A stretch of 64,000 bases of DNA from JADGRF01 sp036382515 (GCA_036382515.1 DASVHQ010000046.1:19778-83777), one strand, 5' to 3'; shown: positions 40,741 through 52,272, counted from the first letter of the stretch. Notes: generated from the sequence alone by a model not told the origin. Numbers and translations: made by a program.

Positions 40741-41023
40741 GGGCGACCCGTGCATGCGCTGCTCGCTAGCATACACCGCTTGAGGTACGAGCGCTTATTG
40801 CGTGCACCCTCCGCCCCCCGCGGGCGGAACGCAGCGGGGTAGTCGAGCGGGGCTGCTGTGGCGGCCGGGCCCGTCGGTGGCGTCGAGCGGAGCGAAGTCG
40901 ACGGCTGAGTCGAGCAGCCATTCATCCGGCGCTGAGGCAGTACGCGCCCTGGCCCGCAGTCGGGCGCTGCGGACTCAGGTGGAGTGCGGTCTGGACGAGC
41001 GCACTCGACTTTGGCGGGACTGT
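40741..41023. other. Intergenic region with a small hairpin
   Basis: 283 bp between two leftward genes. CGTCGA (40881-40886) and TCGACG (40898-40903) form a short hairpin within a run of GTCGAGC-like words, and CCGCC/GGCGG pairs near 40813. These could terminate the transcript of the Cys-rich lipoprotein gene. No coding region is supported. Confidence 0.4.
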
Positions 41024-44000
41024 CTAGGGGTAGGTCGTGTTGCGTACATCCGCGCAGGTCGCGGTGTTGGCCACGCGCTTGAGGATGAACTTGGCGGACA
41101 CCACCTGCTGCGCGCTCTGGTTGGCGGTGTCGTAGAAGTCGGTGAGCGTGCCGCTGCAGTCGGTTTCGCCACTCGGCGCCACTTCGCGTAAGCAGCCTTC
41201 GATGCGCCCCTCGTTCTGCATCTGGCCGTTGGCTGGGCCTTTGACGTCACCCTGGATCAGGTTGCAGCTCGTGAGGCTTCCGTTGAAGTACCCGATGGTG
41301 CGCGAGCCGACGTAGAACCGGCTCACTCGCCGCAACGTGAGGCCCTCGACGCCGGGCCAGTAGTTGTAGGCGAGACGTGCGGCCGCGGCGTTGCTGCGTG
41401 GGCAGGCGGCGGAGGTCGCGGGGTAGGCCGTCAGCGGGTCGGGGAAGACGCCGTCGACCGGGAAGCCACCCGGCGGCACCGCGTAGCCCGTGACACCCGG
41501 CTTGCCGTCGGCATCCGAGTCGAGCCACACGGCACCGTTGACCTGCGTGGTGCCGGCGCCGACCTGCGTGCGGGCCGTCGGCCATGCACCGAGCGGGTCG
41601 GTGAGTGAGATGCCGAGCAAGACGGCGCTCTGCGGAGACACGAATGCGCTGCCTGGCAGAGGCTTGGTCAGCGTCATGTCGACGATCTCCGTCGGCATGC
41701 CGGTGGTGCCCCAGATCTGGACGGGTAGGAACTGCGTGTAGGCCTCGGCCGCGATGAACGCGTTGCCGGTGCCGCACAGGTCCAGGCCCGTGCCACCGCA
41801 CGGCACGGTCACCACGTGCAGCTTGCCGGCGCTGTCGAAGGTCTGGTGTCGCAGCGCCCACGAGTAAAGCACGGGCTTCACGCTGCCGGCATCCTCGATG
41901 TTGCTGATGCCCGACCACGTCATGGTCGCGGCGATCTGGATCGCATACGTGCCGTTCAGGTCGCAGACGCACGTTCCGCCCACTTGCGTGTAGCCGGAGT
42001 TGCAGGTGCACACGTACGTCCCGGGGACGCCCTGCGCGCAGGTGCCGTAGCCCGCTCCGCAGGGGTTGCCCGCGCACTCGTTGATGTCGGTGCAGCCGGT
42101 GCCGCTCTTCTTGCCGTCGCCGCTGAAGCCGGTGTTACAGGTGCACTGCACGTCGCCGGTTGCGCTCGACGGATCGACGCAGGTTGCGTTCACGTCGCAG
42201 GGATTGCTCGCGCACTCGTTGACGTTGGGGACGCAGCTGCCCGCGCCGTTGTCCATGTAGCCCGAGGCACAGGTGCAGACGTTGGGCACGCTGGCGGTGC
42301 ACGCGCTCGAGTGGGCGCCGCAGGCGTTGCCGGAGCCGGCGCACGAGCCGCCGCTGCACACGTCGGTCGTGGTGCAGGAGTTGGTGTCGTTGCAGCTGGC
42401 GGTGTTGTTCGCGTGCACGCACGGGTCACCCGTGAGCTTGGCGACGTTGCACGAGTCGTCCGTGCAGCCGTTGCCGTCGCTGCAGTTGCGCGCCGATGTC
42501 GGCTGGCATGTGCCGCCCGAGCAGACGTCGCCCAGCGTGCAGGGGTTGCCGTCGTCACAGGTCGCCGTGTTGTTCACGCTGACGCAGCCAGTTGTGGGGT
42601 TGCACGAGTCGTTGGTGCAGGGGTTGCCGTCGTTGCACACGCTCGTCGTGCCGCCGCCGCACACGCCTGCAGTGCACGTTTCGCCGGTGGTGCAAGCGTT
42701 GCCGTCCGAGCAGCTGAGGCCATTTTGCAGGACGTATTTCTTGCATGCTCCGCTCGCCGAATCGCAGTAGCCGACGTTGCAGTCGTCGCTCGAGCCGGAG
42801 CAGTCCTTGGTGGTGGCCGGCGCGCAGGTGCCCAGGGCGTCGCCTTGACACTTGTAGTTGCTCGCGCAGTTGTCGTTGGGTGCGCAGGTGATGGTCACGC
42901 CCGTGCCGTTGTTGATGCAGCCGCCGGTCGCGTTGCAGCTGTCGACCGTGCACGGGTTCTGATCGTCGCAGCTGACGGTCGTGCCCGTGCAGCTACCATT
43001 CTGGCACTGGTCCGAGGCCGTGCAGACGCTCTGATCGTTGCACGTCGTGCCGTTCACCTGGTTCGCGTACACGCAGGTCGCGCCGCCCTGGCAGGTGGCA
43101 CCGGCGGCCACCTGGCACTGCGTCGGGCTGTTGCAGGCGCTCGCGCAGCAAATGTGGCTGACGCAGTGTCCGTTGCCGCATTCGCCGTCCGAGTTGCACG
43201 CGCTGCCGTTGCCGCAATTGCTCGCCGAAGTTGGATGGCACGCGCCGCCCGAGCAGCTGTCGCCATGCGTGCAGGCGATCCCGTCATCACAGGTCGCCGT
43301 GTTGTTCGTGCTCACGCAACCGCCGGTTGCCGGGTTGCACGCGTCGTCGGTGCAGGGGTTGCTGTCGTTGCACGCCGTGACCGTGCCCCCGCTGCAGACG
43401 CCAGCCGAGCAGAGTTGGCCGCTGGTGCAGAGGTTGCCATCCTCGCAGGCGAGGCCGTCCTGCAGTGGCGTCTTCTTGCACTGGCCCGTCGAGGAATCAC
43501 AGTAGCCCGTGTTGCAGTTGTCGTTCGAGCCCGAGCAGTCCTTCGTTGTGGTCGGTGCGCAGGTGCCCAGGGCGTCGCCTTGGCACACGTAGCCGCTGGC
43601 ACAGTTGTCGTCGATCGCGCAGCTGGCGGTTACGCCGGTGCCGTTATTGGCGCAGCCGTTGACGGCGTCGCAGGTGTCGGTCGTGCACGGGTTCTGGTCG
43701 TCGCAATTGAGCACAGTGCCCTTGCAGCTTCCGCCCTGGCAGTGATCGCTCGTGGTGCACACGCTCTGGTCGTCACAGCTCGTGCCGTCCGTCTTGTTCG
43801 CAAAGACGCAAGTCGCGCCGCCCTGGCAGGTGGCGCCCGCGGCCAGCTGGCACTGCGCCGGGGCGTCGCAGGCGCTGGCGCAGCAGATCTTGCTCACGCA
43901 GTGCGCGTTCGTGCAGTCGGTGTCGCCGTTGCAGCTGCCGCCGTCGTTGGCCTTGCAGCTGCCGGAGACGTCGGTGTAGCCCGCGTCGCAGACGCACTTG

Positions 44001-44383
44001 GCCGTTGCACCGCTCTGGTCGCACACCTTGGGCGCCGTGCAATGCAGCGCCTTGCAGGCCGCGGACGGGCCGCCGCTGTCGGCGGCGCTGGACGCATCGG
44101 CCGGCACGCCCGAGTCGACCGCCGTGCTCCCGCTGGCGCCGCCGTGACCCGAGCCGCCGCCCTGGCCGCCCTGGCCGCCCGCGCCGCCGCTACCCGCTCG
44201 ACCGACGCTGGTGCTGCCGCCGGTACCTGCGTGACCCGATGTACCGGCGCTATTGGCACCGCCCGCATCGGCGCTGTCCGCCGGCTTGCCGTTGCCGGTC
44301 GGGGTCGGCGCAGGGTTGCTGCCGCAGCCCCAGGTCAGAAGCACGAACACGCCGAAGCACGATGTGATGCGGTGATCTGTCAC
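41024..44383 (-). CDS. Giant Cys-rich surface lipoprotein with internal duplication and EGF-like domains
   Basis: 1119 residues from GTG 44383, which has AAGGGG seven bases upstream; longer frames lack such support. A lipobox (LLTWGC) marks a lipoprotein. A Gly/Ser/Ala linker is followed by ~600 residues of disulfide-rich repeats of the type C-x-D-x-NPCT-x-D-x-C, including two copies of a 245-residue block. EGF-like domains come next (DINECAGNPCGAGYGTC with CTCNSGY), then a ~270-residue C-terminal domain I do not recognise. It is likely exposed on the outer membrane and adhesive. Cys codon periodicity creates a long false frame on the other strand. Confidence 0.85.
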   Translation of the reverse strand: MTDHRITSCFGVFVLLTWGCGSNPAPTPTGNGKPADSADAGGANSAGTSGHAGTGGSTSVGRAGSGGAGGQGGQGGGSGHGGASGSTAVDSGVPADASSAADSGGPSAACKALHCTAPKVCDQSGATAKCVCDAGYTDVSGSCKANDGGSCNGDTDCTNAHCVSKICCASACDAPAQCQLAAGATCQGGATCVFANKTDGTSCDDQSVCTTSDHCQGGSCKGTVLNCDDQNPCTTDTCDAVNGCANNGTGVTASCAIDDNCASGYVCQGDALGTCAPTTTKDCSGSNDNCNTGYCDSSTGQCKKTPLQDGLACEDGNLCTSGQLCSAGVCSGGTVTACNDSNPCTDDACNPATGGCVSTNNTATCDDGIACTHGDSCSGGACHPTSASNCGNGSACNSDGECGNGHCVSHICCASACNSPTQCQVAAGATCQGGATCVYANQVNGTTCNDQSVCTASDQCQNGSCTGTTVSCDDQNPCTVDSCNATGGCINNGTGVTITCAPNDNCASNYKCQGDALGTCAPATTKDCSGSSDDCNVGYCDSASGACKKYVLQNGLSCSDGNACTTGETCTAGVCGGGTTSVCNDGNPCTNDSCNPTTGCVSVNNTATCDDGNPCTLGDVCSGGTCQPTSARNCSDGNGCTDDSCNVAKLTGDPCVHANNTASCNDTNSCTTTDVCSGGSCAGSGNACGAHSSACTASVPNVCTCASGYMDNGAGSCVPNVNECASNPCDVNATCVDPSSATGDVQCTCNTGFSGDGKKSGTGCTDINECAGNPCGAGYGTCAQGVPGTYVCTCNSGYTQVGGTCVCDLNGTYAIQIAATMTWSGISNIEDAGSVKPVLYSWALRHQTFDSAGKLHVVTVPCGGTGLDLCGTGNAFIAAEAYTQFLPVQIWGTTGMPTEIVDMTLTKPLPGSAFVSPQSAVLLGISLTDPLGAWPTARTQVGAGTTQVNGAVWLDSDADGKPGVTGYAVPPGGFPVDGVFPDPLTAYPATSAACPRSNAAAARLAYNYWPGVEGLTLRRVSRFYVGSRTIGYFNGSLTSCNLIQGDVKGPANGQMQNEGRIEGCLREVAPSGETDCSGTLTDFYDTANQSAQQVVSAKFILKRVANTATCADVRNTTYP
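42468..43937 (-). repeat. 735-bp tandem duplication inside the Cys-rich lipoprotein gene
   Basis: Copy 1 covers about 43937-43203 and copy 2 about 43202-42468; CAGCAGATCTTG at 43881 aligns with CAGCAAATGTGG at 43146, an offset of 735 bp (245 codons). Shared protein words include ICCASAC, AAGATCQGGATCV, CDDQNPCT, GDALGTCAP, TTKDCSGS and VNNTATCDDG/STNNTATCDDG. The copies have diverged, so the duplication is not recent. Boundaries are approximate. Confidence 0.85.
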
Positions 44384-44635
44384 GCGTAGACCCCTTGGGT
44401 GCGAGAGCCGCTCGACCATAGAAGGACTGGCCACGAACGCCAAGGGTCGAGCCGAAAGCATGTGCCAGCTCTTGCGCAGCGGCAGCCAGGCGACGCACGG
44501 CGTGCGTTCACCCATGGATGCGGACGCGTTGCCCAGAGGACGCTGGGGCCCCGGTTGCCACGACGCCAGCGCTTTCGCTAGCTTGCGGTCGCAGCTTTTG
44601 TCGGCCAGGGGGCCGGCAGCACGAAAGGTGAAGCC

Positions 44636-45691
44636 ATGAGCACGTCTCGGAACCAAGATCGCAGTGCGCAGCGCCCTGCACTCGCACTCGTTCGTTGTAT
44701 CCGCGCCACGGCCATCGCGGCCGCGTTGCTGGCGCTCGGTTGCGCCGGCGAGCAGCCGGCCGCGCAGGCCCCGACGTCGACGGCAACGCAGGCGACCCAA
44801 CCCGAGCCGGTGGCCGCAGCAGCAGCGGCTGCACCCGCACCGGCTCCCGCAGCGCCGGCCGCGCAGCCCGCACCCGATCCGAATGCCGCCATCATCGTGA
44901 AGGAGGGCCTGCAGACTCCAGAATCCGTGCTCTACGACGCCGAGGCCGACGTCTACCTCGTGAGCAACATCAACGGCTCGCCGCTCGCGGCCGACGACAA
45001 CGGCTTCATCACGAGGCTCGCTCCGGACGGCAAGGTGCTCGAGGCCAAGTGGATCGACGGCGCCAAGGATAACGTGCAGCTCAACGCGCCCAAGGGCATG
45101 GCGATCGCCGGTGGCGTGCTCTACGTGTCGGACATCGACACGGTCCGCAAGTTCGACGCCAAGACCGGTGAGCCCAAGGGCGAGATCGCGATCAAGGGCG
45201 CGAGCTTCCTGAACGACATCGCTGCCGGCGCCGACGGCACGATCTACGTGACCGACAGCGGGCTCAAGATGGGTCAGGCCGGCCTCGAGTCCAACGGCGG
45301 CGACGCGGTCTACAAGATCGTCAAGGACAAGGCGAAGGCGTTGATCAAGGGCAAGGATCTGAAGGGACCCAACGGCGTGCTCGTGGACGACGTCGGCGTG
45401 TGGGTGGTGACCTTCGGTGCAAACGAACTCTACAACGTCAAGAGCGGCAAGAAGACCGATCTCAAGGCGTTGCCCAAGGGTGGGCTCGACGGCATCGTCA
45501 AGACCAGCGACGGCAAGCTGCTCGTCTCCAGTTGGGAGAGCAAGCAAGTCTTCAAGGGCTCACCCAGCGAGGACTTCACGCCGGTGCTGTCGGACCTGAA
45601 CTCGCCCGCGGACATCGGCTACGACACCAAGCGCAATCGCGTGCTCGTGCCGCAGTTCATGGATAACGTGGTGGTGATCAAGCCGCTCTGA
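44636..45691 (+). CDS. SMP-30/NHL-type beta-propeller lipoprotein
   Basis: 351 residues; AAAGGTGA lies before the ATG. A signal peptide ends in a lipobox (LLALGC), followed by a 50-residue Ala/Pro linker. The rest is a six-bladed propeller pattern: GLQTPESVLYD, DNGFITRLAPDGKV, LNAPKGMAIAGGVLYVSD, FLNDIAAGADGTIYVTDSG, GPNGVLVDD, LDGIVKTSDGKLLVSSW and LNSPADIGYD. The family includes gluconolactonases and lactonases using Ca2+, but catalytic residues cannot be assigned by eye. It is divergent from the Cys-rich lipoprotein gene with 252 bp between. Confidence 0.8.
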   Translation: MSTSRNQDRSAQRPALALVRCIRATAIAAALLALGCAGEQPAAQAPTSTATQATQPEPVAAAAAAAPAPAPAAPAAQPAPDPNAAIIVKEGLQTPESVLYDAEADVYLVSNINGSPLAADDNGFITRLAPDGKVLEAKWIDGAKDNVQLNAPKGMAIAGGVLYVSDIDTVRKFDAKTGEPKGEIAIKGASFLNDIAAGADGTIYVTDSGLKMGQAGLESNGGDAVYKIVKDKAKALIKGKDLKGPNGVLVDDVGVWVVTFGANELYNVKSGKKTDLKALPKGGLDGIVKTSDGKLLVSSWESKQVFKGSPSEDFTPVLSDLNSPADIGYDTKRNRVLVPQFMDNVVVIKPL

Positions 45692-45715
45692 CGCGTTGGT
45701 GCCGCCGTCGCGGGA

Positions 45716-47596
45716 TCAGTCGATGCCCTTGCGAATGCGGTGTTGCTGCAGTGGGTCGTGCGTGCTGTCATCGAGCGCACGACCCACTTGCACACCCGAG
45801 AGCGTCACGAAGTGCTGGCCGCCGTCGCTCGATTCGATCGCCAAGAGATCGCTGCCCTCACGCGCGCCGAGCACCACACGTTCCCCATCACGCGTCAGCG
45901 TGGGCACGCCGCAGAAGCCGCCGAACGGATCCCAACACGTGGCGGGCGTCGAGCTGCGACCCTGGGGGCGGCCGGTCTGGTCGGTGTGCAGCACGCGGAT
46001 CTCGCGTGCGCTGCCCGTGCCGGAGAGTGCGACGAGCGTGGTCGCATCGAACATCAAGGCGGAGAAGCTCGCCACTTGCTCGGCCAGGCGCTGGGGCGGT
46101 GCGCAGCGGCCATCGGCAGCACAGACCGTGAGCCAGAGTGTCGCATCGACTCGTCGGGTCAAAAGACGCGCCCCGTGCTCGTCGCACAGCAGCTTGACCT
46201 GGTCGAGCGCGGGGTTGTCGGCGTGCAGCGGCGTCTCGATCTGCTCGTCGGCTGCGCCAGCGGCCGTCACGCTGCCGTCCGCCGACACGAAGACCAGCTG
46301 TCGCGCGCTCTGCGAGCCGTAGGCGACCCACTGCGCGTGCGGTGCCGTGCACGCGAACAGCCACGGGCTCTGCCCGTTCACGGTGGGCAGCACGATCGGC
46401 GGCGAAGACAGCGCCACGTGCACCAAGCGCGCGCTGATCTGCCCTGCTTGCTCCTGCGCGAACGCCACGAACGGCATTTCCCCGGCGCCCAGCACAGCGG
46501 CCGACGCAGCGGGTGCGTCGGGCACGATCCAGGTCTGTTCCGGCTGCAGCGGCGGCGCATCCGGTAGAGGGTTCACGTGCTGGTCGATGCGAAAGCGTCG
46601 CAGCTCCAGCCCGGCGCCGTCCTGTGAGAGCGCCAAGAGGTCGACCCGTCCGCCAGGCTCGATGTGCAGCGCACGATCCGGTCGCTGCGCCGGATGACCC
46701 GCGAGCCAGCTGGGCGTCGGCAGCTCGGTGCCGCCCTTGTCGTAGGCCGCGACGCCAGTGGCGCGCCGCGCGCAGTGGTCGTCGCGCTCCTGACAACGCG
46801 CTTGCGGCATCGCCCAAACCACGTACGGCTCGTTGCCCGAGCGCAGCACGCTGCGGACCAGGCTCGTGCGCTTGATCCGGTCGCGATCGATCTTGCCTGC
46901 ATCCACGCGCAGCCAGGAAGCGCCGCGCCCGTCGAGCGCAATCGCCTCGAGGTTGCCGCCCATACTCCACAGGTCCAGCGTGGCCGTCTCCGCCGCCATC
47001 AGCGGCAAGCGCGCCGGGCTCGCCAAGCGCGCGGGTTTGCGGAAGCGCACCGCGTAGTTGTCGATGTCGGCGTCCAGGTTGGTGGCCTTGGCCATCAGCG
47101 TGAGGCCCGCTTGCAGCTTGGCCAGCGCCAGCAGGGGCCGGCTCGGAACGCGCGCGCTGCCCAGGCTGCGCGCCCGGTGCAGCATTGCGAGCTCGCCGTC
47201 GAACAGCTTGACGATGGCACGCAAGTCGACGCCGGCTTCCTTGACGGAGGGCCACAGGAAGGTGGCGTCGGGCGGAGCTAGCTCGTGCAGGCTCGCACGA
47301 CAGAGCAGAGGCCAGTTGCTCGGCGCAAAGAGCACGTTGCTCGCGAAGTGATCGCGCTCGTGGTCGGGCAGGCTCAAGCCCGGGTCCGGGGTGATCTCGC
47401 CGCCGAGCAGGCACTGCGTGAAGTGGGCGAACGCCCGTCGCTGCGCGCGTGCGATGCTGCGGCCCCGCGCGTACGGTAGGCCGAGCAACACGACCGCCAT
47501 TACGAAGTTGGCGAGCAGCGTGTACAGCAGCGGCCGGAAGTTCGGCCGGAAGCTACTGGCGATCTGCTTCGCCTCGACGTCGCTGGGGTTCACCAT
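45716..47596 (-). CDS. Single-pass membrane protein of unknown function
   Basis: 626 residues. One membrane helix near the N-terminus (LLYTLLANFVMAVVLLGLPYA) leaves nearly all of the protein outside the cytoplasm. The outer part contains repeated beta-strand patterns (LLALSQDGAGLELRRF, QLVFVSADGSV, RVVLGAREGSDLLAIESSDGG), suggestive of a propeller, plus several Cys pairs (CQERDDHC, CAADGRC, CWDPFGGFC). I recognise no family. It follows the acyl-CoA dehydrogenase remnant by three bases and ends 24 bp from the convergent SMP-30-like gene. Confidence 0.6.
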   Translation of the reverse strand: MVNPSDVEAKQIASSFRPNFRPLLYTLLANFVMAVVLLGLPYARGRSIARAQRRAFAHFTQCLLGGEITPDPGLSLPDHERDHFASNVLFAPSNWPLLCRASLHELAPPDATFLWPSVKEAGVDLRAIVKLFDGELAMLHRARSLGSARVPSRPLLALAKLQAGLTLMAKATNLDADIDNYAVRFRKPARLASPARLPLMAAETATLDLWSMGGNLEAIALDGRGASWLRVDAGKIDRDRIKRTSLVRSVLRSGNEPYVVWAMPQARCQERDDHCARRATGVAAYDKGGTELPTPSWLAGHPAQRPDRALHIEPGGRVDLLALSQDGAGLELRRFRIDQHVNPLPDAPPLQPEQTWIVPDAPAASAAVLGAGEMPFVAFAQEQAGQISARLVHVALSSPPIVLPTVNGQSPWLFACTAPHAQWVAYGSQSARQLVFVSADGSVTAAGAADEQIETPLHADNPALDQVKLLCDEHGARLLTRRVDATLWLTVCAADGRCAPPQRLAEQVASFSALMFDATTLVALSGTGSAREIRVLHTDQTGRPQGRSSTPATCWDPFGGFCGVPTLTRDGERVVLGAREGSDLLAIESSDGGQHFVTLSGVQVGRALDDSTHDPLQQHRIRKGID

Positions 47597-47599
47597 CGC

Positions 47600-47794
47600 T
47601 TACACCTGACGCAGTCCGAGCGCATATTCCGCGATCAATTTCTGGTGCAGCTCGCTTGGGTACTGGCCGGCGCGCTCGAAGCGCTCCACGTGCGGCAGCA
47701 GCTCGCGCTCCGCGAACGCACGCACGCTGCGCCGGACCTCCCGCTGCGCGGGCGTGAGATCGAAGTCGCTCATGCGCTGCAGAACATCGCTCAT
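47600..47794 (-). pseudogene. Acyl-CoA dehydrogenase N-terminal fragment
   Basis: A 64-codon frame with the opening of an acyl-CoA dehydrogenase: DFDLTPAQREVRRSVRAFAERELLPHVERFERAGQYPSEL (shown only as the family pattern LT-x-Q-x-x-x-R...P-x-x-x-x-x-E). The match stops after about 55 residues and the frame ends in LRQV and a stop, so over 300 residues of the enzyme are missing. It begins 11 bp after the acs stop. It is probably the remnant of a deleted gene; a functional small protein is not excluded. Confidence 0.6.
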
Positions 47795-47805
47795 CGCGCG
47801 CGCAG

Positions 47806-49758
<1,953 letters not shown>

Positions 49759-49851
49759 GGTCGTTCCCTCTGGCGATGGTCGGGGGCAGGTCGCATACCA
49801 TACAACCACGGCCGCCCGTAACGCTCGCGCTCGGCTGGCCCCGCAGGTTCG

Positions 49852-50358
49852 ATGGACGAAAAGCAACGCCGGCTGCTGCACGCGCTCGCCGACAAGTACC
49901 GCGTCATGCGCGAGCTACGCGCGCGTGTTGGGCAGCACGCGCGGCAGCCCCCACGCGACTCACTGCGTGCGCTCGCACGGCGCTTCCCCGGTGCGCTGCG
50001 CGAGCTCGACGAGCTGCCACTACCCACGATCGAGACGCGTCTTCTCGCCATCGTCCGCGCGCTCGAGCTGCGCAGCGCGCCCGAGCGTTGGATGATTCTG
50101 CAGAGCGCCTATCACGGTCGGCTCAGGGCCGTGCTGCGCATCAAGCAGTCGTTGCGCTGCTGCGGCCCGGCCGACGACCCGCTTGCTGATTACCTCCAGG
50201 CCGACGACGAGCCCGCCGCCACCAGCTTCGACCAGGTCGCGCTTCAGTTGATCGCGCGTCCGCCCGGCGGCCGCCTCAACCGCTGGGTCTTCGAGCAGGT
50301 CGCCGCCGAGCACGGCACGACCCCGGACGAGGTCCACGCCGCCTTGTTCCTTCGCTGA
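49852..50358 (+). CDS. Hypothetical protein
   Basis: 168 residues, Arg/Leu/Ala-rich and probably all-helical, soluble, with no signal peptide. A central stretch (PLPTIETRLLAIVRALE, then RWMILQSAYHGRLRAVLRIK) and a C-terminal helix pair (RWVFEQVAAEHGTTPDEVHAALF) are the best ordered parts. No known domain. Codon use is like that of its neighbours and it starts 93 bp from the divergent acs, so it is likely a real gene. Confidence 0.55.
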   Translation: MDEKQRRLLHALADKYRVMRELRARVGQHARQPPRDSLRALARRFPGALRELDELPLPTIETRLLAIVRALELRSAPERWMILQSAYHGRLRAVLRIKQSLRCCGPADDPLADYLQADDEPAATSFDQVALQLIARPPGGRLNRWVFEQVAAEHGTTPDEVHAALFLR

Positions 50359-50502
50359 GCCGTCTGGCACACCCCGTGCATCGTAAGGGGGTGGGTTCTT
50401 GTGCCCACGACGGGTCACAGCATGCGGGCTAACCTACCTGTTGCGAGCTATGCGTCAGGACTGTGCTTGCTTCGTACATATGCCACTGTTAGTTTCCACG
50501 GT

Positions 50503-51615
50503 GTGACGGCTGGCGTCCGAGCCTTGGGGGTTGTCGCGGCTCTGCTGTTCGCGAGCCAGGTGTCCGCACAGGCCGCGCTCGTCGCAGCTGGCGTCGACCA
50601 AGGCAAGTTGCCGCCCGAGGCGCACCTCACGCTGCGCCCGAGCGAGGGGCTCGAGGACCTGGCCAGCAAGGTCGCGCGCGTGCTTTCACTGCGTACGGCA
50701 GCGGTCGTCGAGGTCGGCGACAACCCGCCCCCGGGGCTGCTCGAGGCGGTCCCGGCAGGCCACGTGGCCCTGGCACGAGAAGCCGGCCACGTGCGTCTGG
50801 TGCTTGGTGGCGCGTTCGGACAGTCCTTCGAGGCACGCGTGGAGCTGGCCGACGGCCACGGAGACGCCGACGTGCGGTCGGTCGCGCTGGCCATCGAAGC
50901 ACTGCGCGACCAGGCCATCGAGGCGCGCGAGCGCTTCGAGCGCCTGCCCCGCGAGCCCGAAGCCGTGGCGTCAACGCGATCGCCAACCTGGGTGGCTCCA
51001 CCGCCAACCGAGGTGGCCCGCCCGGCCCGGCGCTTGGCCCCGCCCGAGCTGGCTCAAGTTGACACACTCAGCAGCGCCGAGCAGCGGCCGTATGGCGAGG
51101 GCAAGTTCCTCGAGCCCATCCAGCCGATCTTCTACATGAGCGCGTACAGCGGGGCCTCGGGCCAGAGCACTGGTCCGCGCATGGGCATCGGCACCGGCGC
51201 CGGCCTGTGCGCCGTCGGTCACTGCCTCTTGCTCACCGCCGAGTACCCCATGCCTTTCGGCCTCGACGCGGGCGGCAATGACATCCGGTATCGCTACATG
51301 ACGTTCACCGCTGGCTTCTACAGCCATCCCGTCAGCTTTGGCCGCTTCACGCCGGCCGCTGGCCTGAGCTTCCTGTCGCGCGTGGGCCACTTCGAGCGCG
51401 ACATGGGTCTGAGCGACACCGGTCTCGACACCGACCTGGGCGTCCGAGGCACCCTCGAGGGCGCCTACGCCGTCGCCAAGTCCGTTGATTTGCTTGCCGA
51501 AACTGGCCTGGACTACGCGCTCGATCGGTTCCGCGTCGGCCGCGGCGACACGTTCTATCGGGGCCCGCGCGCAACGCCGTGGCTCCAGGTGGCGGTGCGA
51601 GCGCGCACTTTCTAG
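50503..51615 (+). CDS. Secreted protein with predicted outer-membrane beta-barrel C-terminus
   Basis: About 370 residues from GTG 50503, which gives a clean signal peptide (TAGVRALGVVAALLFASQVSAQA); ATG 50422 and GTG 50401 are in frame upstream. An N-terminal globular part (~25-140) is followed by a Pro/Arg/Glu linker. The last ~170 residues alternate hydrophobic and polar residues with aromatic belts (GIGTGAGLCAVGHCLLLTAEY, MTFTAGFYSHPVSF) and end in Phe (VAVRARTF), as in outer-membrane barrels. It lies 75 bp before the ECF sigma/FecR pair in the same direction. Confidence 0.6.
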   Translation: MTAGVRALGVVAALLFASQVSAQAALVAAGVDQGKLPPEAHLTLRPSEGLEDLASKVARVLSLRTAAVVEVGDNPPPGLLEAVPAGHVALAREAGHVRLVLGGAFGQSFEARVELADGHGDADVRSVALAIEALRDQAIEARERFERLPREPEAVASTRSPTWVAPPPTEVARPARRLAPPELAQVDTLSSAEQRPYGEGKFLEPIQPIFYMSAYSGASGQSTGPRMGIGTGAGLCAVGHCLLLTAEYPMPFGLDAGGNDIRYRYMTFTAGFYSHPVSFGRFTPAAGLSFLSRVGHFERDMGLSDTGLDTDLGVRGTLEGAYAVAKSVDLLAETGLDYALDRFRVGRGDTFYRGPRATPWLQVAVRARTF

Positions 51616-51690
51616 CCGCTGGTGGTGAGTAATCCCGCAGTCCGCCGGAAATCGGGCTGAGCCTAGGCGACCAAGCTGCGAGGAACCCTG

Positions 51691-52272
51691 ATGCCACGCG
51701 CCTCCGAGCCAGCTCTCAAGCCTGTCGTCGATGACGACCGGGCGTTGTTGCGCCGTGCCGCCGAGGGCGACGAGCAGGCCGTGCGCCAGCTGTACCGCGC
51801 CCATTCGGCCAAGCTGCTGCGGCATGCGGCGCGCGTCCTGGGGCCGAGCGACCCCGACGTGGAAGACGTGGTCCAACAGGCGTTCATCGCCGCGCTCGAC
51901 GGGGCCGGCAAGTTCGACGGGCGCTCCAGCGTGCAGACCTGGCTGTTCGGTATCGTGACCCGGCGTGCGCTCGACGCGGCGCGCTCGCGCTTCCGCAGAC
52001 AGCGCTTTTCGCGCATCGCCGAGTGGGTGGGGCTCGGAAGCGGGTCGACGGCCGCCGCCGACCGCTCGTTCCACGCCGCCAGCGAGGCGGAGCAGGTGCT
52101 CTCCGGGCTGTCACCGATGCAGCGCGTCGTGTTCGTGCTGCACGACGTCGAGGGCTACACCTTCGCGGAGATCTCGGGCCTGACCGACGTCGGCATCTCC
52201 ACGTTGCACGGGCGTCTTCTGGCTGCGCGCAAGCGCATCGACGAGCTGCTGGCCGGAGGCGAAGATGCGTAG
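51691..52272 (+). CDS. ECF-type RNA polymerase sigma factor
   Basis: 193 residues, AGGAA six bases before the ATG. Region 2 (QLYRAHSAKLLRHAARVLG, DPDVEDVVQQAFIAAL, WLFGIVTRRALD) and region 4 (LSPMQRVVFVLHDVEGYTFAEIS, then ISTLHGRLLAARKRI) are intact with a short linker. The next gene, a FecR-type protein, overlaps by eight bases, so the two are co-translated; FecR-type proteins commonly regulate such sigma factors. No TonB receptor is present. Confidence 0.93.
   Translation: MPRASEPALKPVVDDDRALLRRAAEGDEQAVRQLYRAHSAKLLRHAARVLGPSDPDVEDVVQQAFIAALDGAGKFDGRSSVQTWLFGIVTRRALDAARSRFRRQRFSRIAEWVGLGSGSTAAADRSFHAASEAEQVLSGLSPMQRVVFVLHDVEGYTFAEISGLTDVGISTLHGRLLAARKRIDELLAGGEDA

Noticed and set aside
41816..44389. 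857-residue Ala/Val/Arg-rich plus-strand frame opposite the Cys-rich lipoprotein
   Set aside because: Its periodic pattern is produced by regularly spaced Cys, Thr and Asn codons on the other strand; no start signal or homology.
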